Origin: Gyrodactylus bullatarudis
Taxonomy: Eukaryota; Platyhelminthes; Monogenea; Gyrodactylidea; Gyrodactylidae
Reading direction: 5' to 3'
Assembly (NCBI GenBank): GCA_012064415.1
Contig: SSNU01000030.1
Coordinates: 265,264-329,263, forward strand
DNA length: 64,000 bases
A program made the position numbers and the translations under genes. The notes under the pieces are model-generated. The model worked only from the letters and a program-made list of their open reading frames with translations, made no database searches and was not told where the DNA came from. This document shows positions 51,801 to 62,216 of this stretch, one piece after another (the stretch's first letter is position 1; every line of letters begins with the position of its first letter).

Positions 51801-52700
51801 AGCTAAGCCCCTAATAAGTTTTGAAAGGAGATAATTCGATTATAGTTAGTTTACACTATAAGTAAGAAAATATAAACTTTCTTTTATTTTAAACTTTCAA
51901 CAAAACACCACTTTGAATTATGCATCATTTCTTCATTTTTCAGTGTCAGGGATCATGATCTTAAATTTATGCTAGAGAAATGAAAAATAGGTTGTTGAAA
52001 AGAGCAGTTTATCGATATCTTATGAACTCAATGATGAAAGAATTGAAATTTACCTAAAAAAATTAACAACAAAAAAAGAATTTTTATCGTTAAATGTAGG
52101 CGCGGTACTGAAAGGGTTAAGCATACAAGAATCAGTAGAATAATTTGCTTTTTTCTTTGATTTAATCTCTACCCGTGTCCTTTTTTCTCTTACAGGATTT
52201 CTCAAATTACTTGATTAATAATTCATAACATCTCGAATGCTTTTTTTCTTGCCTTTATGTTCATTAAATTTTTAACACGTAGTTTCCATCTTCAAGTAAG
52301 GCAGAATCGAATTCTCCCAACAATTCCTTCCCTTTCCTTATAAAATAGTTTGCATATTCCCTAATCTCATTAAAAAAGTATAAGGACTCAACGAATCTCA
52401 ATTTAGCTATTTCAAATTTGGATATAATTTCCTCGAAATATCCCTTGAATACTAAGTAAATCTTCATTTATCAATCTGTAGAGAAGGATATACCCCGATG
52501 GCAATACAAAAACCATATTCTACGACGGCCGTCAAGAGACAATATATGCTTCTGGGCGTATCCGTGTAAAAGATGCTCTTGGGAATCTGGTATTCGATTC
52601 TCGTACATCGAGTCATTCAAGTTCATCTAAACCAGCTGAACCAATGCATTTCAATCAGCAATCAGCCTCTTCAATTCTTCATGTAGGCATGGTCAAATAG
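45804..52700 (+). CDS. CENPJ: CENPJ/SAS-4 centriole assembly protein
   Basis: Nine exons: 45804-45827, 45860-46012, 46039-46172, 46202-46810, 46844-46937, 47364-47894, 48415-48632, 49207-49621 and 52482-52700; 798 codons (human CENPJ 1338). Near the N-terminus, [13 protein letters not shown] matches the conserved tubulin-binding PN2-3 motif. Exons 4-6 encode a long coiled coil. The C-terminal G-box (TCP10 domain), a free-standing beta-sheet that binds STIL/Ana2, begins at exon 7 with repeated YPDG/YSNG turns and resumes at the end of exon 8 through [22 protein letters not shown] and IRVKDALGN. Exon 8 puts about 105 non-repeat residues in the middle of that sheet. The first four introns are 26-33 nt, the later ones 426-2860 nt. 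The protein sets centriole length and recruits pericentriolar material. Confidence 0.9.
49989..50145. repeat. Short imperfect inverted repeat in CENPJ intron 8
   Basis: About 40 bp at 49990-50027 (core TTCAATCTGATCAAAATTAG) recurs as its inverse at 50104-50144, with several mismatches. A related direct copy is seen near 40300-40400 in PKG intron 12. It is probably the remains of a small foldback element. Confidence 0.5.
50870..51773 (-). mobile_element. Element with 20-bp inverted ends in CENPJ intron 8
   Basis: GGCTACATTGGTACTGTAGG at 50870-50889 matches the reverse complement of 51754-51773 at 19 of 20 positions. The 904-bp span is wholly inside the last CENPJ intron and contains transposase-like minus-strand fragments. 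No convincing target-site duplication was seen (flanks CATAT and AATTG), so the superfamily cannot be fixed from the ends. Confidence 0.55.
51058..51703 (-). pseudogene. Transposase remnant with piggyBac-like Cys-rich tail
   Basis: On the minus strand a 95-codon open segment (51703-51416) is followed, after stops and frame changes, by a segment at about 51215-51058 reading [18 protein letters not shown], then VKCLQC, then NCFSNH before a stop. The order C-x2-C, C-x2-C, C-F-x2-H resembles the C-terminal zinc-binding domain of piggyBac transposases. The two segments are not in one frame and no catalytic aspartates could be placed, so this is a fragment at most. Confidence 0.45.
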
Positions 52701-55370
52701 TCAACTTTTGCTCCAAGACTTATATTATATCTACCACGTCGTGTAACAAAACAAACAGCCCTTTTGATATGTCTTTCCAGTCTCAATATTTATTCATCAA
52801 AATTTGATTTTCGAATCTCCATATTAAATTCCAGAATGTTTTCGAAGAGATGAAGATAATACATTTTAATAATACAAAAATCATTCCAACAGATTATCAC
52901 CCATTATTACCTATTATTATTACGCTTGCTATTTGCATTAGTAGTAATCATTATTTTGGTCTATAATTCAGGTTCTCCAGAAAGAAGAAGGAAATACTAT
53001 ATAGTACATAACCAATTCAACAACTGCATATAATTACTAACAATAACTGTAGTAAAATTATAATTTTAGTTTTTTCGAATATTTAAAGATTTTATCCCTC
53101 CAAAAGTTACTAAACAATGTACAATTTAATGAATAAAATTATTTTTTTCACCAAACACCTTCTTTATTCTGTATATTTATGTAGATCTAGATTGACAAAA
53201 GCCTCTTCCAGACATTTTGGTGTTGAGATCATCTGAGTAATCTTGTAATTCTAACCCCTTTCACTATCTCTGGACCTTTAACTGTTTTCTGCGTTAATTA
53301 ATTCAATTTTATTGATTCAATTAATTCCCTCATACTTTTCTCCCTGAAGCAGAGACTCATTCAAATTCAAGGACTTTTTTACCATCTCTCCCTCCACCCA
53401 CAGTATCTCCTTTCATTATAAACCTACCCCTTTTGTGTAATTTTGTACGTGATCATATTTACACATTCAAATGCCCATATCTTTTGTAACTTGTTTTTCT
53501 TTCCTCTACCCTGCCCTGTATAAGGCTTTTCCACATTTCCTTTGAATAAATTAGAAAGAGTTTTACTATAAACTCTAAATGAGTCATACAATTCATTTGC
53601 ATCTCTACTGATACTTTCACCATGGTGATGTAGACTATAAACTTTGAGTCATGATAAACTCTTGATGGAGACTTGGTTTAGTTTTCCTGAAATCTGATTC
53701 ATTCTTCTTCTAATGCATACATAATTTCTCATGTGTACATTGTACACATGTCAAAGTGGAAATGTTTTTGAAAAAACTATTATTACAGTAATTACAAGCG
53801 TAAAACTAAAAATAGATCTCTCGCTCTATTTAACTTGTTTTTACTCTCTTATTGTTTATAAAAATCCATTGTGTCTGCAAGTTTGTTTGCTGATCAAAAT
53901 TTCTTCACAAGATAAAAGTTTCATTAAAATGAATTTAACATTTGATAGATTTTATTCAGTATCTCTGACAAGAATCAGATTCAATCTACTATTCACAGGG
54001 AAAACTATCAAAATTTTATAAATAAGATTCTTTCTATTAGATTCCTTTTGTATTAGAACACTACTGTATATTATACTATATTGGAAATTTCAATAATGAA
54101 GTCACCATTTGTACTAACTAACATACTTACAGTCGCAACCGAAACTCAATGGCCACCCCAGGCCGAAGAAATTAAATCGAAGTATATCGTGAAAACTATA
54201 CAAGGAGTTCATTAGTGCATTCAGTTTTTGGTTTAACTCGAGTTTTTAAAAGTATGAAAATTTAAGTTTTTTATGTTTTATTTCGAGATTCTGATAGGTT
54301 TCAGAGAGCTGGAAAGCATCAGAGTATATAAAAGACAATGTCCTTTTTCATAAGAACATCAATTTTTCCCTTCAAAAGTACTCTATAAAAACCTGTTTTA
54401 TGTATATCTACTTGTAAGCAACTTATTCAAGCTTCGAATAATCTAGTTTGAAAGATAAAAAAGTCCAGATTTCATTAATCAGTTCATCGGATGAAATCCC
54501 TTCATTATAATGAAAAGTAAATTTTACTGTTTTCATTCAGATTGAATTTTGTTTTTACTAAATTTGAATCTTTAATTTAGAAAAAATGAAAGAAGATATA
54601 TTAAAACCAAATGTCTATTTCTCGAAGCAAAAATTTCATCTTGGATCTGACAAAGGTTTAGTCGAATTTTCCGTATAAAAACCTGATTTTCTTCGTGTTA
54701 AACCAGAATTATTATTTTTTTCATATAAATACAAAAACGCTTCCGCAATAAAGTTTCAATCAATTCTCACCCATTTATTACGCAAATTATATTCATACAG
54801 TAGTATCTCCCCCCTATCTGCATCCATAGTCAGTGTAGACAATTCAATAAAATTTTATTGTGTCTTCCACTCATGAATAAAAAGATGCTCTCATCCCTCG
54901 CCTTGAGGGCATAAGAGATGCGACAATAAAGATTTTAGAATTTCAAAAGGAATAATTTCCATTTGATAGAAGAATCTTTCCCTACCTAACAAAGACTCTT
55001 TAAGGAGTATTTAGAAAATATTCTCTTATTCTGTGATAATAACTTATTATACAGCCCTGGCCTTACATTAACTTACCATTAGTAAATTAAGAATAAATTT
55101 GGATCCTATCCTGGTAAAAGTACTGATTAATAGTCAGTGAATATTTAAATAATATTAACCTATCTACTTTTAAGTAATTTTCATATTTTATTAATATAAT
55201 TTCGAAAATGTAAATTAATTGATAATAATATTGGCTCCCCTAGACATGAAACTAAAAATGAACTAGATGAAAAGATATATAATATAACACATAGGTCAAA
55301 GACTTTGACTCAAAATGATTGAATACATTTAAAACGAGGTACATTGATGAGTACTACTGTATTGATTTTT
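52701..55370. other. Intergenic, no gene seen
   Basis: After the CENPJ stop come several AATAAA-like candidates (for example near 53135) and AT-rich sequence. A 96-codon open frame at 53731-54021 has no recognisable motif and is probably chance. No RNA gene or repeat with clear limits was found. Confidence 0.5.
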
Positions 55371-55865
55371 TTAATACGAAAAATTTTCAAACTTTTTAAA
55401 GGTTTCACTTAACAGTGTTGATGCATTCCTAACAACATTATTATAACAGATATTGTCGTAATAATCTCTCAGAGCATTCTTCAACACCTGGACAATGTGA
55501 TACGAGTAAACTGTTGAGCATGGGTAGTATTCAAGATGATATTCCCTGAGGAAAATATTGTACTCATGTGAATTATAATGAAAGGATGCGATTATATAAT
55601 TGCAGAGATCTGGAATCTTTTTCAGGTCATGAAATTTATCTCTTTCATATTCAACCAACATTTGGCTAGTCTTTGAGCATAATTGAATAATGAGATAACA
55701 GCGTTCTTTTTGATCGAATTGCAAGTAGATCTCTCGGAATCTCGACCAGAACCATATAATCAACAATTGTTCCTTTTTAAAGGTTGGCATCGGCTTCTTC
55801 GATATTTTATGATACAACGAGAAATATCTCAGAATGTTGTGAAGTTCATCAATAAGAGGAATCAT
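55371..55865 (-). CDS. Unknown intronless gene, left member of a divergent paralog pair
   Basis: A 164-codon uninterrupted frame starting MIPLIDEL and ending FENFSY. It is rich in Tyr, Phe, Leu and charged residues, predicted helical, with no signal peptide, membrane segment or recognised domain. Its layout matches the neighbouring plus-strand gene: an N-terminal M-x-P-x-x-D, an ER dipeptide at residues 54-55 followed by a hydrophobic stretch ending near residue 70, then KFHDLKKIPDLCNYI against KYKELGTVGEYCIEI in the neighbour. I do not recognise the family. Alternative view: chance open frame; the length in such AT-rich DNA and the similarity to the neighbour argue against that. Confidence 0.65.
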   Translation of the reverse strand: MIPLIDELHNILRYFSLYHKISKKPMPTFKKEQLLIIWFWSRFREIYLQFDQKERCYLIIQLCSKTSQMLVEYERDKFHDLKKIPDLCNYIIASFHYNSHEYNIFLREYHLEYYPCSTVYSYHIVQVLKNALRDYYDNICYNNVVRNASTLLSETFKKFENFSY

Positions 55866-56113
55866 AATTGAGTATTTTAGGCATAGTTGATTGAATAAAA
55901 CATCAATTTTAAATTACGAATATACAATTGATTGAAATTAATGAAACTATTAAAATAATTTCATATTACTACTTTCAAGTAAATACTATATTCTAGTATA
56001 ATTTGAGAAATAACGCAGAATGCGTAATTATTAATTACTAATTAATACACAGTAGCAGTATTTATAAAATATTATTTGATTTTTTGAATTTTTGAAACTA
56101 TTGAAAATAAACC
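55866..56113. promoter_or_regulatory. Shared upstream region of the divergent unknown pair
   Basis: The 248 bp between the two start codons are very AT-rich, including palindromic ATTAATTACTAATTAAT-like sequence near 56029-56046. If both frames are genes this is their common promoter. No named element was identified. Confidence 0.3.
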
Positions 56114-56584
56114 ATGAGACCTATTCTCGATATAATCCTTGAAAAGGTCTCCAAGCACGAGGAATTGGGCCATAGGAGCTATATTGAATCAGATAAGATT
56201 AAATTCAACTTTGAAGACAAAATTATGTACAGATACTTCAATTTGAGAAAAGAAATCTCCAATTCAACCTCTGGCATTGAACGATATTTTCTTTTCATCC
56301 TTTTGGCTGAGAAAATATCTACGATAATCTATAATCACAACAGGATCAAGTATAAAGAACTGGGGACAGTTGGCGAATATTGCATTGAAATCATGAGAGC
56401 AGTACGCGTGTCTGACTTTGATGCATTAATCAAGAGTAAAGATTTAATTGATGAAATAGTTCCATATTTCTCATGTACTGACCCCCTACTCGAGAGCATA
56501 AGGTATGCAACATCGAGCATCTACAAATTCTTTGAGAAATATCAACTTTCTAAGGAGGAAGAAGAAACGGAACTCTATATTTAG
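56114..56584 (+). CDS. Unknown intronless gene, right member of a divergent paralog pair
   Basis: A 156-codon frame with ATG in good context (AACCATGAG), starting MRPILDII and ending EEETELYI. It is mostly helical by composition, with no signal peptide or membrane segment. It parallels the minus-strand gene 248 bp away over its whole length: M-x-P-x-x-D at the start, ER at residues 56-57, the block KYKELGTVGEYCIEI, then a Tyr/Phe/Cys-Ser block (VPYFSC against YYPCS) and a terminal aromatic helix (SIYKFFEKY). Overall identity is low, so the duplication is old or fast-evolving. Function unknown. Confidence 0.68.
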   Translation: MRPILDIILEKVSKHEELGHRSYIESDKIKFNFEDKIMYRYFNLRKEISNSTSGIERYFLFILLAEKISTIIYNHNRIKYKELGTVGEYCIEIMRAVRVSDFDALIKSKDLIDEIVPYFSCTDPLLESIRYATSSIYKFFEKYQLSKEEEETELYI

Positions 56585-57995
56585 GCATAGGTGGATATTT
56601 TAGGAATTAATAAATTCTACTCCTTCAGAGATGTATTAATCTTCTCAATTGCTTGAATGAATAATTGTAAATTAATCAGAGTGTAACTAAAGTACGAGAC
56701 TAAACAATTGATGTTTTAATTGTACTCTATACCTTTTTCAGGTGAATTTCTATAGTCTGAGAAAATTAATCTAAATATGAATTTTAAATTTATTAAGGTC
56801 TAGAATGTCTTCTCGATCCTGAGATTCATACAAATAGATTGTATTGATTGATCTCGGAAACCTATTACATGACCATGATATGCTCTAGAGGAAAATAATG
56901 CTTTGGATTCATAGTTATATTGAAAGAGTCGGTACCTTTTGAGATTACAGCAGATTTTAGCAGTAAATTGGGTTTTTATCAACTTTATCTGAGTTTAGAC
57001 AGTTTCATGCATGTGGAAAATCACGAGTGTCTTCAGAATGAAGAAAATGACCTGCAAATGCAAGGCATCACGGTGAGAATTTCGAGGGTTAGCTCTCTTA
57101 AATTCTCTCTGATCCGTGCTTGTTAGCGTATTTTTTTATTTTGAAACAAAAATCGATTGATTGAGTGGAATTTTCTCATACTATGAAGTTCATAGTTTCG
57201 TTTACTTTGATGAGTATTTATTATCTTTGCTTCATTCCTTAGAATTATTAAATTTCTCATCTTTGACTTCTTCTTGACTTGCCTGAATACCCAGCTATAG
57301 CTAGAGAATATGCATGTATTACTTATTGTACCCAAAAAAGAAAATTATTACCAAATAATCTAATTACGCAGTTATTGATTATTCATTTATTCAACCAAAA
57401 ATCAAATTTATAGATTGATTTATAAGGGAGATTGAGATAAGAGAGACGGGCAACAAGATCCTTTTTAAAATAAAATCTTTTGCATTCATTTATTCATGAG
57501 ACAGTATCAGTGTGTATTATTAATAATTATTATTATCAAGTACGCTTATACTTTGAAAATATAAAACGTATATTATATAGCATGATAATTATCTTTATTA
57601 GATACAATAGAATAAAATGTTCCTAATAATATATACTATTTTATCTATGTACAGAGGATATTAAGACGATTTCATCATTTAATCTAATGCAGAGAAGAAT
57701 AGAGTTTCTTTTGTCCTTGAAATGCACAACGTAATAATTTTCAAAAGTACGATGATGATGATGTATACGATAATAATCTTTGATTAAGATGATACATATT
57801 ACATTAATTTATCTAACGGATTCTCTTGTAAAGAATCTTTACTCTATTCAAATGAGAGCAAGAGTTACGGATAAGCTTGTAAAGCTGTTTAGTTTCATAG
57901 TTATAATCAGTAAGGGAACCTTGTGTTATTATTACATTGGGGAATGATAGTTTGACACTAGGCAAAGATTTTCTTTAAAAAATAAATGAGAGAGT
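56585..57995. other. Intergenic; probably 3' UTR of the GABA receptor gene in its upper part
   Basis: No supported gene. Sequence just below 57996 is downstream of the receptor stop codon on the minus strand and likely includes its 3' untranslated region. The short frame at 56920-57126 lacks any motif. Confidence 0.5.
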
Positions 57996-59797
57996 TCACT
58001 TGTCATATGTCCTCAAGCATAGGGCACACCAATAACAAACATTGAAGAGAATGAATAGGAGTGGAAAGAGAATTCGGGAAAACTTGTCGATTTTATTTAC
58101 ATCTTGAATCTTGAGAATTTGACGCTTGAAAACACTTTTACGTTTAGTCTCCAACTTACGATTTAGATAGTTGATATTCGATTGGCGCATAGCATAGGTT
58201 GCTTGGTCACTATCTTCGCCGTTATCATCATCTTCGTCGATATCTTTGGCATATTTCTGAAAGAAAGATCTCCTATTGACTTGTTTTTCACGTTTCTCTC
58301 GTATGCAGTATGGAATTATTGACTCTGGCGGTGTCTGTTCACGTTCCATTTCAGCGAGACAACTATACTCATCATATAGTTCGTGGCTCTCTCTCTCTCT
58401 GGTTTTAGTTAATTGTGACTTCTTTTCTGGTGTCATTACAAGGGAGGATGCTTGATCTGATAAAAGGGAAGAGGATGACATGTTTCCATTGCCGATAGTC
58501 TTACAGGCAAGATCACAAGAGAAGTTCTTCAGACTGATTTCTTGCTCATTTCTATCGTAGTTCTTTGATTTTTCCGGATGTGAACTGAATCTCTGACGTA
58601 GGCAGGGCAAAGGGGAACCTTCACGAATTTTATTTACCTATAAAAGGAATGAATATGCCAATCGACTTGTTTATCAAATCAAAATTATTATTATTATTTT
58701 AATTAAAAATTTCCTAAATGATCATCAGTGAGAATCAATGAGAATTCAGATTAGAAAAACCTCAACCCTCCAATAAATGGCAACATAGGCCAAGGTGGTT
58801 GAAGAGTTTGTAGAAAGAATAATTTTTCTGAACAGTTCCTTTCCAAAAATGACCCCATAGAAGTTTTATAAACTACCCTCGATAAGTTTTATATTAAAAA
58901 TGTGGATCAAACTGAATCCGAATTTGCGGCATGACAATTCTCTTAATTTCTGGAAAACATGCCTTAATTATCTATTTATTACAAAAATATCCTTCAATTA
59001 TAATGAGAAAGTCCAGGAAGATCCTACACGTTCTGAGAATTGAATTTGAGACCAAGCTAGAATTTCGACATCAAATAGATTATTCTGAAGAGCTTTTTAC
59101 CTCTTATTAAAAAGTGACATAATTTCTATCAAAAGTATATCCCTCTTTTACACAGATGACAATTACAATTGAAAAGACTCAAAGACACGAAAATTCTGAA
59201 AGTAAAAAAACTTTTTGCAGTCATTTTTGAAATCAACCCTTTATTATTGATAGTGAATTATGAGAGTACTTACATTTTCATCAGAGAAATTCTGATTCTT
59301 GTATTTGTTGAGACTTTTCCGGATTTTATTCTTTGCTCGATTGCCCCAGTAAGAATAATTGACAGCGGCGTACTCTAGCAGAGCAGAAAATACAAAGGCG
59401 AAACACATGACCAGATAGACGTCAATCGCCTTGACATATGAAATCCTTGGAAGACTTGACCGGACTCCAGTTGAAATAGTCGTCATTGTAAGGACTGTTG
59501 TAATTCCTAGGGCCACCCTTGCCGATGTAGCTTCATGATTTATCCAGAAGGAAACCCATGAAAGCATAACAATGAGTGTTGATGGAAGGTACGTTTGAAA
59601 GACAAAGAATCCAATATTTCTACGTAAGGCAAAGCTGAGGGATAATCTCTTGTAAGCACCAGTTGAGAGGGCAACATTTTTGGCAATTGACCGATAACTG
59701 GTCAGAGTGAACTGTGGCATTTCGATATCATCCATGAGACTGACTGATCTCTCATGCCGGCGCCATATCATGTTCAAGTCATCAGTTGGATATCCGT
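57996..59797 (-). CDS. GABA-gated chloride channel, beta/LCCH3 type (last two exons)
   Basis: Two exons on the minus strand: 59797-59274 (phase 2 entry) and 58637-57996, joined across a 636-nt phase-0 intron. The first starts in loop F/beta-9 ([12 protein letters not shown]) and runs through [12 protein letters not shown]1 ([24 protein letters not shown]), M2 ([18 protein letters not shown]) and M3 ([12 protein letters not shown]). The second encodes the long, acidic and basic cytoplasmic loop and M4 ([19 protein letters not shown]), ending CLRTYDK. TGAYxRLSLSF and TSAR identify the beta-type subunit rather than Rdl. M2 has alanine at the 2' position. Exons for the signal peptide and ligand-binding domain, including the Cys-loop, were not found and probably lie beyond the window. 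Confidence 0.92.
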
Positions 59798-61812
59798 CTA
59801 AATTTTTCAATGAAAATATATCACGTAAATGTTGCATACCATATTAAGTGTTTCAAATGCAGAAAGAGAGATATTGTTTATTCAAGGCAAAACCAGATCC
59901 CCACTCATATACTGCTACTGTATTATGCATCTAGTGGTAGTTGTAATGTGAGTGTAATTTCGCAATGGCATAGTTTACAATGTTTATTTAGAGAGAGATG
60001 AAGTTAGGTATTATAGATAGATAGATGAAGTGAGGGAATATTTGATTTTTCATAATTATTGATCCAAGGGGGGAAAGAATAAATCTCCTGAAAAGAAATT
60101 ATATCCCTCTCGTGACTTGAAATGATTTATGAATGTCTATACAATACAAATACTGCTATGATTATCTGTGTTTATGTGTATATATATTTATATATCTTTA
60201 AACGAGAAGGAGACTTACGTATAATAATAATAATACGTATCAAATTTGTAAAGGTAGCAAAGAGTTCCCAAAGGTTTCCTTAACTCTGTGAGAATTCCAA
60301 GTAAGTATAGATAGAGAGAGGGACAGTTGAAGAAAAGGGAATTTTTTCATTCTATTGTGAAAATAGAAATGTTTCATTGGGGAAACTTTCTTCGAATCGA
60401 TTCTAAAAGCCGAATTATGACGAAATCTCAAGAATCTCTCTGTATTTATTAATCGATTTTTAGTTTTTGTATGATTTCATTCAATGTCCACAACCATTTC
60501 TATCAATAATTATAATGGTAAAGATTTGATTCTTTGCTAAATATGTTCAACTATCAATACTATGTAGTTCGAATCTCCGGCCATAAGAATAATACGGCAT
60601 GTATTCGAAATATTGTCTGCGTCTAAACTGTTTTGATCAGGTTAAATTATAATTTAAATGTATTTTATCCTAATTTTCCTTCAAGTGATACCATTTGCTT
60701 CCTTTTTCTTTTTTCTAAAACAAGCCAGAAGTCAATATAGTCAGATAGAAAGCGGACAATGTTATAGTCATACTATAAAAATAGTGATAATTAATATTAG
60801 TTAGGTATATTGGGTGAGATTCTTACCCAACCAAACTACACCTGCTCAAAAGAGGCTAAATTTTAAATATCGTTTCAGTGAAGCCAGTTGAGAAATAATG
60901 AGAAGGTTCATACGTAATTATAGAAATGGCCATTTCCTTGACATGTATTAGTCACTTCTCTTTCATAAAATAAAGAAAGGCAGTTACGAAACCACAAGTC
61001 TGATTAAAAAGGGGAAACTCTCTATTCAGGGAATGAATTCTGACGAGTGTGGCAATCCATTGGTCAATTTTCGCATAAAAATGTTTCCAGAAAAAAGTAT
61101 CAAAATTATTAGCTTATTCTATCGATCTATATTGATCGCGACGTAAATTATTTCACAATTTCCCACAAGAAATTAACAAATGCAATTTTACTTTCTCATT
61201 CGTCTCATTTAATAGAGATAAATAATCTAGGGCTACTTGCTTCCTCCCAAATAACATTTGATCATTTTATGAATGAATTTAAATACTACTACAATACCAT
61301 CACTGTGAATATATATTTCTATGCATTAAGAACGAGGGAAATTCTAGATGGAACGCTTACAATCATCATCATTATCATGATAAGTGTGTCCCAAGAGAAT
61401 ATCATGATATAAAAGAGAAATATTTTTATTCTCTCTATACCCTTTAAGAGAATATTAGATCCAGAACTGTAAGAATGACGGAAGAAAAACTGTAAGAATG
61501 GACAAAAGAGGAGGAAGGAGGATCAAAACCACCAGATTACTATACCTTTCACTCACTCTGAATTATAAATGCACTTTTATAATTCAAGTGGGTCTATTAA
61601 TGGGATTTGATAGCGAGAATTATTTTTTCATGACTTTATTTGTCTTATGATTACGAGTTTGTAATTATAGTTTAAGGCAAATATTTCTCCAGATTTGTAG
61701 AGAATTCTTTGTTGATTTCACATTTATTAAAATACAATAGTGTTTTCGAGTTATTCGAGAAAAACTGAAACCTGAAGAAAATGAACGAGATAGGAAAACT
61801 ATATATATTTTA
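59798..61812. other. Receptor intron or upstream DNA, no exon seen
   Basis: The minus strand was read for a Cys-loop or other ligand-binding-domain block without success. A tract of ATA repeats lies near 60220-60235 and AT dinucleotides near 60178-60195. The stretch is best explained as part of a large intron of the GABA receptor gene. Confidence 0.5.
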
Positions 61813-61978
61813 CTAGAATTATTTCGTTCTAGGTGCTTCTACATCCCACGGGAACGTCTTATTTAGTGATGGATTAGCTCATGTCGCTGAATGTTACAGA
61901 TTACTGATGGATCCCACCGAGACTGGTACGGAAGAAACTCACATAGCATTTAGAAAAAATTCAAGTATACATATATGG
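61813..61978 (+). repeat. Dispersed ~170-bp repeat, copy B
   Basis: Full-length plus-strand copy of the family seen at 13918-14088, from GAATTATTTCGTTCTAGG to TTCAAGTATACATATATGG. It forms the left arm of an inverted repeat with copy C. Confidence 0.8.
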
Positions 61979-62009
61979 TAGACATATACGCGCGTCTCGT
62001 CCTCTTTTT

Positions 62010-62076
62010 GGACAACCTGGGATTTGAACCTAAGACCTCACGCATTGTATTCCAATGCTCAATCCACTCGTCCAAC
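62010..62076 (-). repeat. tRNA-derived (SINE-like) sequence
   Basis: On the minus strand this 67-nt stretch contains a B-box match GGTTCAAATCC (62020-62030), an A-box-like TGGACGAGTGG (62064-62074) and a perfect 5-bp stem GCATT/AATGC around a 7-nt loop. The residue before the anticodon position is not T, and the acceptor and T stems pair poorly, so it is not a functional tRNA gene. Internal Pol III boxes without a sound cloverleaf are typical of a tRNA-derived SINE head. Confidence 0.65.
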
Positions 62077-62078
62077 AT

Positions 62079-62213
62079 GTGAGTTTGTTTCGTACCAGTC
62101 TCGGTGGGATCCATTAGTAAGCTGTAACATTCAGCGACATGAGCTAATTCATTACCAAATAAGACGTTCCTGTGGGATATATTACCTGAGCAACTAGAAC
62201 GAAATAATTCTAG
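62079..62213 (-). repeat. Dispersed ~170-bp repeat, copy C (truncated)
   Basis: Minus-strand copy of the same family, missing the last 35-40 bp, which are replaced by the tRNA-like sequence. Together with copy B it makes an imperfect palindrome of about 135-bp arms with the tRNA-like part in the loop. Confidence 0.8.
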
Positions 62214-62216
62214 CAA

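Noticed and set aside
52106..52120. A complete piggyBac element ending at GGG-TTAA
   Set aside because: Only one end is visible; no matching TTAA-CCC terminus was found upstream within a plausible distance.
62010..62076. A functional tRNA gene on the minus strand
   Set aside because: A and B boxes are present, but the T and acceptor stems do not pair well and the base before the anticodon is not T; a SINE head explains it better.
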